DNA of 22,442 bases from assembly GCA_002221725.1 (NCBI GenBank), contig NJFT01000369.1, positions 1 through 22,442 of the forward strand, given 5' to 3'. Within the stretch, counting starts at the first letter, position 1. Every line of letters begins with the position of its first letter. The DNA comes from Scedosporium boydii (taxonomy: Eukaryota > Ascomycota > Sordariomycetes > Microascales > Microascaceae). Position numbers and translations under genes: made by a program. The notes beneath the pieces were generated by a model. It had not been told where the DNA came from and did no database searches. It was given only the letters and a program-made list of their open reading frames with translations. Shown piece by piece: positions 1 to 9,953 of this stretch.

Positions 1-331
1 GTTTTTTCTTGCTTTTTTCTTCCTTTTTTTCTTTCTTTTTTTTTTTCCTTTTTTTCTTTCTTTTTTTTTTTTCCTTTTTTATTTTACTCTTGTGATGACT
101 CAGACAGAGGAGACGGCGACTTAGACTTTACTTCAATGTTATTACTTTAACCAGAAGCATCGATCACTAAACTAGGCAGGGGGAAGCTAGGTATACAATT
201 CCGTGCTTTTAAGGAGGGAACCAAAAAAAGCAGTAGATTCAGCTTACCTCGTTCCGCAAGTCCACCTTTGATCTCTAGGCAGCAAACTCGACACCCATCT
301 CTCCCATCTCTCCCATCTCTCTCATCCCTTG
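1..331. repeat. CT-rich low-complexity tract and 3' flank
   Basis: Bases 1-80 are almost pure T and C (runs of T broken by single or double C), a simple pyrimidine tract. The rest, to 331, is the 3' side of the methyltransferase gene on the minus strand and contains short tandem copies of CTCCCATCT around 300-320. I see no gene here. Confidence 0.7.
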
Positions 332-2218
332 TCACTCCGCCTCGGCAGCGGCAGCGGGCTTCTTCCCATACACGACCCAAAAGTTCCAATAAGCATGAAA
401 CCTCCTATTCCTCAAATCATTCCTCAAATGCGCCATGAAAACCCTCACCTCATCAGCCGACCACCCCAACGCCCTCGTAAACAGCGCCAAGCTCATCGAC
501 TCGCAGCCCCAGAGGAAGTTCTCCAGCGCGAACGTGCCGATCTCCTTGTGGTGGCTGTCCTTGGGCCACGTGTTGATGGGCCACTTGAGCTGCTTGGCGC
601 GCACTTCGGTGAAGCCGGCGGCCTCCATCATCTCGGGCACGTGGGAGATGACGTCGAGGGGGAAGTTGATCTTGGCGGCCGCTTCGTGCATGTGGTCGTG
701 CCATTTGACGAGGGCGGAGTCAGGGGGCAGGGAGTCGTCGTCGCATTTTATGACGAAGTCGATGTCGTGTACTTCAAGGTAGCCGTCGTCTTCGAGGAAT
801 CTGGATGTCGGGGATTGATTTAGAGGGGCATTATTTGGTTATTTGGGGATATGGGAAGGAGGCGTACTCGAAGCTCTGGTCGAAAAACTTGGGCCAGTCT
901 TGGAAGGCTCCAATCATGAGCTGGCTGTGTATAAAGTTGAACTTGCGCGTAAAGGTCCACGGCTGTTCTAGGTCGTCCACCTCGAAAGCGAGATTGGGCG
1001 GAATGCTAACTGCTCCGTTAGCCAACCCATCTCATCTGCACATCTCCTGTTGCCTCCATGAAACATACGAATGGGGTTGAACTGGGGCGAGATCTACTCC
1101 CAACACTTCCGACTCGGGGTGGTCATCCGCTACTCAAAGAGTTAGTTCCCCTGGGTTCTCAAGGATCTCTGACGAGCGCAGGTAAATGGAGGCTCACCGA
1201 ATTCTATCGTCCACATGCCCGTTCCACAGCCGACATCGAGAACCCGGTTGAGGTTTGTGATAGGAGCATGGAAATGCTGGCGGCCTAGGGTGAGCCAGAC
1301 CAAGTGGCATTGGAAGTCTAGGAACTGTTAGAGCCCGGCTAGATAACGACGCAAGAGCTACTCCAAGTTGTCATAGTCTCATGATCCATCATACCTAGAC
1401 GTTCCATCTCTTGCTGCAGATGACAGTCAGCGATGGGCAACTAGTTGAAGGTATTGTCGTTTTAGTTTTGTGAGAATTACCTCGTCCATAGGAAGGACAT
1501 ATTCTAGTGTCACATGTGTGAGCAATGATCATGCCGTTGGGGGGGTTCATTCGTATTTCCACTTACTCGCATCCATATAGCCTTGATATTGTCGTCCATG
1601 TTCCTGCTTCTGGCGGATCATCTCCTCCCTAATCGACGCCGTTGACGATTGGAACTAGTGTGCCGCGGCCCGAAGTTAGCGTGACGGGAAAAGGCAGAAG
1701 GAAAATTTTAGGCTTGGAATGAGCGCCGGGGAACATCGTGAGGGTAATTTCTTTGTTTTGAAAATTCGATTTAATTTTCTCTTATTTTCATCGTCATTTT
1801 TGGGGGTTGGTTTGGTGTTGGGTTTGGAATCCGCGGAAAAGGAAGACCAAAACAAAAGGAAAGAGAAAAAACGAAGCCAGAAAAAAAGACACTAAAAACG
1901 CGACTCACACTGCCTATAGCCGAATCGGCATCGTCCAAGACCTGCTCCTCCTCGAACTCCTGATGATATGCGTCAGCGGCGTAACTGCGACCTAGATCGG
2001 CGGCAGAGTCGCAGATATCGGGTGGGAATCTCCAAGCGAAGGCATGGGGAAGGGGCCCGAAGGAAGGAAGGAGGGGTTGGACGTACATCTGCCTCAAGGA
2101 TGGGAGCCGGTTCAGGGGCGTGTGGGGATCCTGGGCCGGCCTGAGGAGAGGCGCCGGCCGACGCCGGCTTGGGACTCGATAAACTCTTGGGGCTCTTGGA
2201 ACCTTCTTTGTTGGCCAT
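332..2218 (-). CDS. LaeA-like SAM-dependent methyltransferase, nine exons
   Basis: Predicted 366-residue class I methyltransferase of the fungal LaeA-like family, presumably using S-adenosylmethionine on a small molecule or protein; the substrate is unknown. Exons on the minus strand, in order: 2218-2087, 1959-1909, 1654-1567, 1503-1481, 1413-1395, 1317-1198, 1129-1069, 1005-868, 800-332. All joins keep frame and use GT...AG sites, most with CTAAC/CTGAC-like branch sites. The SAM motif I VLDVGCGTG lies at about residues 130-138, followed by HPESEVLGVDL, then IPPNLAFEVDD and the family signature FIHSQLMIGAFQDW. The C-terminus ends in the usual VVYGKKP. The N-terminus (MANKEGSKSP, then DDADSAIGS, then SSTASIREE) is the disordered, acidic and serine-rich lead-in typical of the family. 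The 23-nt and 19-nt exons are easily missed by gene finders. The first intron and the 254-nt second intron are the least certain. Divergent from the P450. Confidence 0.88.
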
Positions 2219-2936
2219 CGTTCTCTGTGTGCTGGTGATGCGGTTGTGATTGTGAGCGAAACTCAAATTATGAGGCAGAGCACGCGGAAACCGGGGTGAT
2301 GGGGAGTGTGGCGTGGCACTTCATCCCCCCTTTCTCTCCCTTTGCACTAGTGTACGAATACAGAGTACGTACTTTTTTCTGCACCAAAGTTGGGGCCGAC
2401 AGCTCACAATGTCCTGTCCGAAAGAAGAACAGCGCGCACACGCTATCCCCAAGTGAAGACGCTACGCCATTGGCCGGGGCGGACGGCCCGCCGCTACCTT
2501 GTCCAGGTTGGCGAACCATGTCTCCCAGAAGCACCTGGCCAACCCCACGGATGGCTCCATGACCACGGAGAATGCACCCTTTTTGGTGGGTGCAGTCGGG
2601 GGCCAATAGTTAACGGGAGAATCTAAGCATTGACGAAAAGGGGGAGAGGACTGGGGAGAAGGTGATTTCGTCACATTGTGTGGACATCTGCAATCTCCCC
2701 CAGCCCCCCTTCAATTGGCAACGGTGGTTCGTTGGGGAAGAAGCTGAGAAGGGACAGGAAAAAGAAAGAAGAAGAAAAAAGTAAAGAAAAATCAAGGCGT
2801 CACTTTGGCCCCCAACCATCCGAATTCCCTCTCTGCGCATGCCTCTGCGACCGAGTCGTCGAAGCATTTTGAGAGCTTTTGGCCCAAGCTTCCCCCGATA
2901 TTCTCCACTTCTCTAACGGCGTAGAACCGCAAAAGC
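2219..2936. promoter_or_regulatory. Divergent promoter region, methyltransferase / P450
   Basis: This 718-nt spacer separates the start codons of the methyltransferase (-) and the P450 (+), so it must hold both promoters. CCAAT boxes are visible at 2603-2607 (+) and 2469-2473 (as ATTGG). A purine-rich tract of A and G lies at about 2746-2796, just upstream of the P450. Several open frames cross the spacer, but none has family-like sequence or splice logic. Co-regulation of the two genes is an inference from the arrangement. Confidence 0.55.
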
Positions 2937-4983
2937 ATGGACGTCGTAGAGGCCCTCGCGGCGCGCTTCGCCGTACTGCTGGCCAAGATCGAGGAGCTGA
3001 ACCTCAGCAACGCGACCGTCGCAGCGGGGATCTTTGGCTTCTTGGCCGCAGTCTGTGGGGTTCGTGTCACGTATCGGTGGTACAGGCTTTCGCATGTGCC
3101 CGGGCCGACCTTGGCCGGCTGGTCCAAGTATTGGATTGTGAGGGAGTCGATGAGGGGAAGGCAGCCCACTGCCATTAAGGAGGTGACGGACAAATATGGT
3201 ACGTCTTTTTCCGTCCCTTCGTTCGGATCGCATCATTGGAAGCAGGTTGGTGGCTGGTGCGTCGATGGCTAAATAGACGGACGGTGATAATAACTGAGTT
3301 CGTCTCCCGTGATAGGACCGCTTGCTCGGATCGGACCCAATGAGTTGGTGACCAGCGATCCAGAGGTAATGCGTCGAATGATGGCCGTTCGATCGCAGTA
3401 CACAAGGGGGCCTTGTAAGTTTGCCCGAAAACCTGCAGAAAGAAAGCAAACAATTGTAACGGAAAGGTGGGAGCACATTTGAAGTTGACCGAACCAACCA
3501 ACACATGTTCTAGGGTACGACGCCATGCGGATGGATCCTGCAAGGGATAACGTTTTCTCAATGCGCGATGAAGTTGGTCACACGAAGCTCCGTGCAAAGA
3601 TGGCCGCCGGGGTAAGCAGGAAACGTGCCGTGTTTTCCTTCCAAAAATAGCGAAATCTGAGAACTGATGAAGAATTTCTTCGGCAGTATTCGGGCAAGGA
3701 GAACCTATCAATGGAGGGAACGATAGACACTCAGATTGCGAAGCTGGTGCAGTTGATCGAGACCAAATATCTGTCGACGGCTGATAACTATCGACCGATG
3801 GACCTTGGCGTGAAGGGTCAGTACTTTACGCTTGATGTCATCAGCGATCTTGCCTTTGGCCACGCGTTTGGGTTTATGGACGAAGATGACGATGTCTTTG
3901 ACTATCTCAAGATTACAAAGTCGTTCATTCCCATCATGCTCCTCCTCGCCGATATCCCGGCGCTGGCGAGGCTGCTACATTCTCGTTTGATGAGAGGACT
4001 TCTCCCGAAGGAGAGCGACAAGCTTGGATTCGGTGCTTTTATCGGGTGAGGAAGAAAGATGACCCCCATTACCACTCTCTGGTAGATGCTTTTTCGGATA
4101 AATGCTAACATGGAGCCTTGCAGAGTCACCAACAGGGTTGTAGCTGAACGGTTCAAGCCTGATGCCCCCCAGCAGCATGATATGCTCGGCTCGTTTATCC
4201 GTCACGGCCTCAACAAGGAAGAAGCATCTGGAGAAGCCCTCCTCCAAGTCGTCGCCGGAAGCGACACTTCAGCGACCCCCATTCGCACGGTGATGCTCAA
4301 TCTCCTGACCAACCCCGGCGCGTACAAGCGGCTCCGGGACGAAATCGACGATGCCATCGCTACAGGAAAGATCTCATCGCCCATCAAAAACGTCGAAGCT
4401 CGCGAATTGCCGTATCTCCAAGCCGTCATCAAGGAAGGGCTCCGCATTCTACCTCCAGCAGGTGGTGCCTTCTACAAGACCGTGCCGCCAGAGGGTGATG
4501 TGATAGATGGCAAGTTCATTCCGGGCGGCACGCAGATCGGTTCGTCTCCGTTTGGCATCCACCACTCCAAGGTGACTTTCGGAGAGGATGCCGACATCTT
4601 CAGGCCCGAGAGGTGGTTGGAGGCGGAAGGCGATCGGCTTGCCTTGATGATGAATACGGTTGATATGGTGTTCCATTCTGGGAAGTATCAGTGTCTTGGC
4701 AAGTCTGTTGCCTTGATGGAGTTTAACAAGATTTTCGTTGAGGTAAGAACTGGCTTTAGATTATTTTTTTACGTGGCAAGTTCTGACATGTTTGACTAGC
4801 TGTTGAGGAGATTCGATTTCCAACTTGCCAATCCGCAGAAACCGGCAGAGATAACTAATGCGGTAAGTGCTTCCTGTTCCTCTCGCAATGCCCTGAGAGT
4901 ATGGTACCCGTAGACTAACTTAGCTCTAGGGAATTTGGATTATTGAAAACTTTTGGGTTCGCATCACGAAACGAGAGAATTAA
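2937..4983 (+). CDS. Cytochrome P450 monooxygenase, seven exons
   Basis: Predicted 517-residue microsomal heme-thiolate monooxygenase. Exons: 2937-3198, 3316-3414, 3514-3611, 3687-4045, 4124-4742, 4800-4862, 4930-4983, all GT...AG and in frame. The N-terminal membrane anchor is at about residues 26-46, followed by the proline hinge HVPGP. The I-helix oxygen-activation motif AGSDTS is at 317-322, the K-helix ExxR at E377-R380 (KEGLR), the PERW motif at 434-437, and the heme loop FHSGKYQCLG at 456-465 with Cys463 as heme ligand. Length and all hallmarks are intact, so the enzyme should be functional. The heme loop has His-Ser after Phe where many P450s have Gly/Ser-x. Overall wording resembles pisatin-demethylase-type fungal P450s, but I cannot assign a CYP family or substrate. 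Electrons would come from the general NADPH-P450 reductase. The methyltransferase next door makes a shared pathway plausible. Confidence 0.93.
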
Positions 4984-5594
4984 GTCCCTCTTCGACAGCA
5001 CCGCCAACTGTAATTCTGAATATTCCTGCGAAGGAGTAAGGAAACTTGATAGATTGTTAATACAGCGTATCCCGACCGTCGAGGAGGGCGCCGAGTAATG
5101 AGATAACGTACGACGTTTAGCGGGAGGCACAAGATATCCAGTTTGAACTTGTATAAATTGAGACAGGCCATTTCCCCCGCAGATATTTTCAATAGCACCC
5201 CGCGTTAATGAATGAAGTCGTCTCGATCCTGGGATATGAGAATATACATACCAACTTAGGCAATGAGGTGCAACAGCTTCGATTGCTATCAGCGATTTCA
5301 ACAAGGTCAGACTAGATATATGCTGCTAGAGGTGGTTGTAAAGTAACAGGCCCCGAGTTTGGCGTAAACGTAACAAGATCTCTCTCTTCCTTGCTCTCTC
5401 AGGCCTTTCTCGGGGTGGGGTCATTGCGATAATGACCTCGACAATGATCCTAGATGTCTTCTCGCGAAGTCTCTCGTTCCCCACAACTTTGTGGATCGAG
5501 AACTCTTTTTGCTTTCCCACTTCCGGCTAGCCCGGAAGCCCCGGAACCAAACATGTGAGCAAATAGAGACTCCAGAAACTCAACAATCCAGTAA
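4984..5594. other. Intergenic, nothing recognised
   Basis: This is the 3' flank of the P450 running up to the tRNA. Short open frames occur on the minus strand, but none shows a domain, signal peptide or coherent splicing. Nothing else is supported. Confidence 0.6.
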
Positions 5595-5686
5595 GCGGGG
5601 ATAGCTCAGTTGGGAGAGCGTCAGACCGAAGAAAAACTTCGGCTCAGTCTATCTGAAGGTCGTCGGTTCAATCCCGACTCACCGCA
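5595..5686 (+). tRNA. tRNA-Phe (GAA), intron-containing, with two odd positions
   Basis: The cloverleaf can be drawn by hand. Acceptor strands are 5595-5601 and 5679-5685, D stem GCTC/GAGC, anticodon stem TCAGA (5621-5625) with TCTGA (5652-5656), variable loop AGGTC, T stem GTCGG/CCGAC with loop TTCAATC, and discriminator A5686. The anticodon GAA is at 5628-5630. A 19-nt intron (5632-5650) follows position 37 and carries CTTCGG, complementary to the anticodon-loop bases CCGAAG, as expected for a spliced eukaryotic tRNA. Oddities: the nearly universal U33 is C (5627), and the acceptor stem has a G-A mismatch (5599/5681). Internal A and B boxes are present. A T6 pol III terminator follows. It may be a functional variant or a degenerate copy. 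Confidence 0.88.
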
Positions 5687-5687
5687 C

Positions 5688-5693
5688 TTTTTT
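5688..5693 (+). terminator. RNA polymerase III terminator (T6)
   Basis: A run of six T begins two bases after the tRNA discriminator base, the normal pol III stop signal. Confidence 0.75.
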
Positions 5694-6201
5694 GCCGATT
5701 TTGACACTTAGTCAAGCAGATCCTGATACTATTTTGTTTTATTTCATATCCTTTTTAATCCTGTCTCTCTATTTTCCCCCTTTCCATTTTCTATTTTCAT
5801 ATATTTGTTTCGTTACCTATAATGTCTGTGGAAGGCAGCATAAAACCCTGGAGCAGGATAAATCACGGGTTGCGCACTGAAATTTGGAACGTGATCCTGT
5901 GAGAGACGAGTCGTTACCTCGTCTATATCCACTGGCAACTTCAAGATCATTTGTATTCGAGACTTAACACCGAGACTACTTAACACGAGTGCGACAAGTC
6001 AACATTTCAAAGAGTGGATGGTGGAAGTCCATGAAGAGTATTCCAATACGGGATATAGAGCGATACCAAACGTCGCCCTCCTGCCTACTCAGAGGTGCCC
6101 CTCCTCGTGGCCGCCTGCGCCTCCATCAACATTCAAACTAAGCCTGCTCCAGTTAGTAAGAGGAATTTCATCTACTGCAACACGGTGATACATACACGCC
6201 T
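5694..6201. other. Intergenic, nothing recognised
   Basis: Starts with a CT-rich stretch (about 5735-5810), then mixed sequence. This is the 3' flank of the small secreted-peptide gene. No RNA gene or conserved frame was seen. Confidence 0.55.
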
Positions 6202-6605
6202 CTAATTGTCCAAGGCGCGAGCGACAATGTCCATGATCTCACGTTTCTGGGCCTCATCGGCCTCGCCGGCATGGAGACAGCTGACAAGGCAAGCAGTCCA
6301 GCAGGTGAAGCCGCAAGAGGGTGTGCTCTGGATGCATTGAGAGACGCAGGCTTGCTGTTCCGGGGTTTCCATGTATTAGATTATTAGATCTGTAGGAAGT
6401 TCAAAGGGGATCAACCTTGAAGCTATTTACCTCGTCGGCCTAACGAAAGAGGAAGGGAGCGTTAGTCTTTCTTCGATCCATCCCTAAAGGTCTTGTGTTG
6501 TTTGGTATAGCTTACGCGCTTGGCCATTTCACTCTGCCCTTCAGTGGTGGGGGCAGCAGCAGCGAGGCTGATGAGAGCAGAGACGGCAGCAAGGGAGAAC
6601 TTCAT
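6202..6605 (-). CDS. Small secreted cysteine-rich peptide (83 residues, three exons)
   Basis: This gene has no long open frame. Exons on the minus strand are 6605-6516 (30 codons), 6439-6431 (only 9 nt, coding Ala-Asp-Glu) and 6354-6202 (50 codons plus stop). The two introns are 76 nt each, with GTAAGC/GTAAAT donors and branch-like ACTAAC and TCTAATAC. The product starts with a clear signal peptide (MKFSLAAVSALISLAAAA, likely cleaved near AAA-APTT). A Lys-Arg (Kex2-like) site falls at the end of exon 1. The mature domain has six cysteines spaced C-x3-C-x6-C-x3-C-x3-C-x3-C, then a charged helix-like tail ending in ARALDN. The periodic C-x3-C spacing suggests a small helical disulfide-bonded fold. 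I do not recognise the family. A secreted effector-like, antimicrobial or signalling peptide is possible, but function is unknown. Confidence 0.75.
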
Positions 6606-7801
6606 TTTGACTGGATTATGAGGGTTGAGCTTTGAGAAGATTGATTTGGGAATGCTTGGTGATAGCGGTCTGGAGGATGATGGTGACAGTGCTGATGATG
6701 ATGAGTTGCAAGAGACAAGACGGGGATATCAAGAGGGTTTATATATCTTTTCCCCCCCCCTCAACATCGCTCTAATCGTATCCAAACCGGATTCGCGTCC
6801 ATCTCCACCTTCCACAATCACTTGTCCGAAATCCCTTCTCCTCTCCGACAACTTGCATTGCCCGTAGAGATGTCAGAGATGTCCAAGCTGCGAAACGTCA
6901 CCTCTCGGCTCGCCCAAATGGCACGTTTACCATCAGACCCATGGAAAACCGCCCGACAAAAGATCCATCACTGCCATGAAATAGAATTTGCTCCAGAAAT
7001 AGTCATGCCAAGGCTGAAGATATCAAAATCGCCTGCGTGAAGATTTATCCGCCTCGCCATTACGGCCGAATGCACGGCCATCGAGGCATTAACCCATGCA
7101 TGTTCATATAATCCTCTATGCTGTCGTCGCAATCACCCTAATTATCTTGGAGATAGCGAGTGGGCGACGGCACGATTCCGCGTGGCTATGCCTAGGGAGC
7201 TCGGGTTGTGCCGCGGAGATACATCATGACTCCCGCGTGGGATTCATGATGATCTCGGCGTAGGATTCACGAGGAGTTAATTGCGGGCGTAAATAAAACT
7301 CGGTCCGGGCAAAGTTCTTGGCGGGATGCGGGAGAGCTTAACTACCCTACATTGATCTGCGGAGATTCTTCATCGCCTCAATTTCTCATCCTACTTCAAT
7401 GATTCTGGTCGCCGAGGCGTGGGGGTTCTCTCGATGCAAGATATCTCAAATTGGTATGTCTACGGCCGTACTATGCACCAACTCGGACCGAAACAACCAA
7501 ACTTCTTGTCGATGTGTAGCGGCGGTGCCTTCATGCGTGCCCTTGTTGATTTTATTGAAACGGCCGTAAGGCGTTTGTCGAAACAACATGGCGCCAAGAA
7601 AGGATCGTACCACGATACTCTGCAACGAGACCTTGGGTTATCTAGTAGTATGCCCAGCCTGAATCGTCGCTTTATTACCATTACTGCCAAATGTTACCCT
7701 TATTAGCATTTCGCCTGAAAGATCAGAATACTTCCTGCAAGTTCCTAGGGCCGGAAACATCACCCCGTCAAAGAACCCGCCCCTACACAACTCCGAGAGA
7801 C
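6606..7801. other. Long spacer between secreted peptide (-) and sedolisin (+)
   Basis: This spacer of almost 1.2 kb holds the promoters of two divergent secreted-protein genes. The motif ACGGCCG recurs at 7062-7068, 7462-7468 (inside the perfect palindrome TACGGCCGTA, 7461-7470) and 7560-7566. A 95-codon open frame (7419-7706, +) and two shorter ones (6625-7040) have no recognisable features, and I treat them as chance. Confidence 0.5.
6739..6746 (-). promoter_or_regulatory. Candidate TATA box for the secreted-peptide gene
   Basis: The plus strand reads TTATATAT here (ATATATAA on the minus strand), about 135 bases upstream of the peptide's ATG at 6605 and beside a C-run (6752-6760). Position and sequence suit a core promoter; this is inference only. 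Confidence 0.4.
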
Positions 7802-9703
7802 ATGAGGTTCAACGAGTGGCTTCCATTCAACTTGCTGGTTCTCGTCTCGCCGGTTGCATCCACATATGAACGGACGCTCAGGACCGGCGTGCTCGGGAGA
7901 CGTGGACAAACGCGCGTTCGAGCGGACCCCAATCTATCTATGCCTTTAGTGATCACGATCTCACAACAGAACGTCGGAGATGCGATTAATTCTCTTTTGT
8001 TGGTGTCCAATCCCCTTTCGCCCACTTATGGGAAATACTGGGAGGCTTCCAAGATCGCAAGAGTGTTCTCCCCAAGCACCGAGGCCATTAGCAGAGTGCT
8101 TCAGTGGCTCTACCAGTCTGGTGTTCCAAGCCAATATGTGACTTCCTTGGGCTCCAGCGCACTACATCTTAACGTCACGGTAGCTCAGGTTGAAACAATA
8201 CTATCGACAGACTGCTACTCCTACACGGGAATTTCTGGTGATGAGATGTTTCTCGGCTACGATACGTACGCCTTAAACCCATCCATCGCCGCGTATGTTG
8301 ACTACATACTTCCGTTGAGTATCCCGTGGCCTCAACCAGAACAAAGCCGCGATCAAGTCAGCATCATTGGTCCTAGGAGGAGTGACCCTCTTCTTAGAAG
8401 AAACAGATATGGAGACTGCGTCACCCGCACAACACCAGAATGTCTCAGAGATCGCTACAATATGCCTTCATACAACGACTCGCATCCGGACAACTCATTT
8501 GGTATTTTCCAACCGGCCTGGACATCGTGGAGAGATGTCGACCTGGACAATTTCTTCCATGCTTTCCATCCCGAACTCCGTGGCCAAAGACCCATCATGA
8601 TGGAAATCAATGGCGGCTATCGCCGACTTGACGCTGATGTCGACGCCTTCAATCTAGAGCCCAACCTCGATTTCGAGTACGCCATGAGCCTAACTTACCC
8701 CCTCCCCGCAACAAATATCCAAGTCGGAAGTGAAGACGCACCTGGGAACCTCAACACCATGCTCGCGGCCTTTGATAAGTCCTACTGCCCGTCCATTGAT
8801 CCCGACCGAGACGCACTGTCGGATCCGGGATCGTTCGACTGCGGAACGGTGGTTGCGCCCAAGGTGATCTCAATATCATACGTCTGGAATGAAGCCGACT
8901 TTCCTCCCGAGTATTTTGAAAGACAGTGCCTCGAGTTTCTAAAGCTGGGGTTACAAGGGGTCACCGTCATTGTCTCAAGTGGGGATTCAGGCCCCGCGAA
9001 GCACCCTGACGGCACCTGTCTGGGCACTGATATTGATACACAGTCTGGCAAAGATGGACGCGGTGCGTTCTCACCAGCGTGGCCGGCTTCGTGCCCTTGG
9101 GTGACGGTTGTGGGCGGCACGCAGCTGTCTGTGGTTGACGAAGCAGTCGTGGCATGGCGCAATCAACCATCAACGGGATCCCTGCCATCTCTAATCACCG
9201 AGGTGGCCTACTCCCGCGTCGTGAATAAGGTCACGCGCAGCAGTGGAGGAGGATTCAGTACAAGATTTCCATCACCGGAGTACCAGAAAGACGCGACGGC
9301 CCGGTACGTCAGTTTGGAACGAGAACATCTGGAGTCCTTCAGCCATCACTTTAATTCTTCCGGACGCGGATACCCCGACGTATCCATCCTCGCCTCAGCA
9401 TACCAAATCATGACGGGAGGAAAGCAGAAGTCTGTCTACGGGACCTCGGCCTCGGCGCCCGTCTTCGGTTCCATGATAGCTCGAATCAACGACGCACGGC
9501 TAAAGTCGGGGAAGTCGACTGTTGGATTCATCAACCCGGTGCTTTACGCGAACCCGGAGGCCTTTAAGGACATTGTGTTGGGATCGAATTCTGGGTGCGG
9601 TGTCAACGAGGCCTTCCGGGCTGTGGAAGGTTGGGATGCGGCAACTGGACTAGGAAGCCCGGATTATCAGAAACTGCTCGACGTGTTTACGGGACTAGAC
9701 TGA
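7802..9703 (+). CDS. Sedolisin-family serine-carboxyl peptidase (S53, tripeptidyl-peptidase-like), secreted
   Basis: Predicted 633-residue secreted acid peptidase, intronless. The open frame extends 37 codons further upstream, but the ATG at 7802 begins a signal peptide (MRFNEWLPFNLLVLVSPVAS) and is preferred. The pro-kumamolisin activation domain covers roughly residues 30-190 (SNPLSPTYGKYW). The catalytic domain begins near the CVTRTTPECLRDRYNMP segment (about 206-222). The catalytic Glu and Asp sit in LEPNLD (E286, D290), the oxyanion-hole Asp in SSGDSG (D395), and the nucleophile Ser549 in YGTSASAP. The C-terminal calcium-site region has KDIV (D590) and GWDAATGLGSP. All key residues are present, so it should be active. 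Family members cleave tripeptides or oligopeptides from protein N-termini at acidic pH outside the cell, for nutrition or host invasion. Whether this one is an exo- or endopeptidase cannot be told. Confidence 0.95.
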   Translation: MRFNEWLPFNLLVLVSPVASTYERTLRTGVLGRRGQTRVRADPNLSMPLVITISQQNVGDAINSLLLVSNPLSPTYGKYWEASKIARVFSPSTEAISRVLQWLYQSGVPSQYVTSLGSSALHLNVTVAQVETILSTDCYSYTGISGDEMFLGYDTYALNPSIAAYVDYILPLSIPWPQPEQSRDQVSIIGPRRSDPLLRRNRYGDCVTRTTPECLRDRYNMPSYNDSHPDNSFGIFQPAWTSWRDVDLDNFFHAFHPELRGQRPIMMEINGGYRRLDADVDAFNLEPNLDFEYAMSLTYPLPATNIQVGSEDAPGNLNTMLAAFDKSYCPSIDPDRDALSDPGSFDCGTVVAPKVISISYVWNEADFPPEYFERQCLEFLKLGLQGVTVIVSSGDSGPAKHPDGTCLGTDIDTQSGKDGRGAFSPAWPASCPWVTVVGGTQLSVVDEAVVAWRNQPSTGSLPSLITEVAYSRVVNKVTRSSGGGFSTRFPSPEYQKDATARYVSLEREHLESFSHHFNSSGRGYPDVSILASAYQIMTGGKQKSVYGTSASAPVFGSMIARINDARLKSGKSTVGFINPVLYANPEAFKDIVLGSNSGCGVNEAFRAVEGWDAATGLGSPDYQKLLDVFTGLD

Positions 9704-9953
9704 CACGAATGGGATCCCGTCGTTTACATGTAAATATCACCGATTCAATTCTCATGGCCTCTGTTTTGCGGCTCGGTCATGGCGACTTCCTAAGTCGACG
9801 TGGTGACAAGTATATTAAATAGACGAACTTGCAGCTCGAACGATGGTATCAGCAACACAAAAATGCGGAACACTTGGAAGGACTTGAAACCTTCCCCGAT
9901 AACCTTGGATGGAGACGCACAATGGCCCGACTGCACAGCCACAGGCGTCAATC
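9704..9953. other. Convergent 3' spacer
   Basis: This is the short gap between the convergent 3' ends of the sedolisin and the oxidoreductase. No feature beyond presumed polyadenylation signals was found. Confidence 0.5.

Noticed and set aside
1917..1927. GCCGAATCGGC palindrome (CCG-N3-CGG) near the methyltransferase
   Set aside because: It falls inside coding exon 2 of the methyltransferase (the DADSAIG codons), so a regulatory role is not favoured.
2268..2867. Several open frames in the methyltransferase/P450 spacer
   Set aside because: They overlap on both strands, carry no family-like sequence and occupy the position expected of promoters.
6625..7040. Two overlapping plus-strand open frames of 80 and 72 codons
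   Set aside because: They lie in the promoter of the secreted-peptide gene, run through the C-run and TATA-like sequence, and show no domain or splice logic.
7419..7706. 95-codon plus-strand open frame upstream of the sedolisin
   Set aside because: No recognisable family or signal peptide. It ends inside the 5' extension of the sedolisin frame. Most likely chance.
7691..7801. 37-codon N-terminal extension of the sedolisin frame
   Set aside because: It would place the signal peptide internally. The ATG at 7802 starts a standard secretion signal, so the extension is treated as leader.
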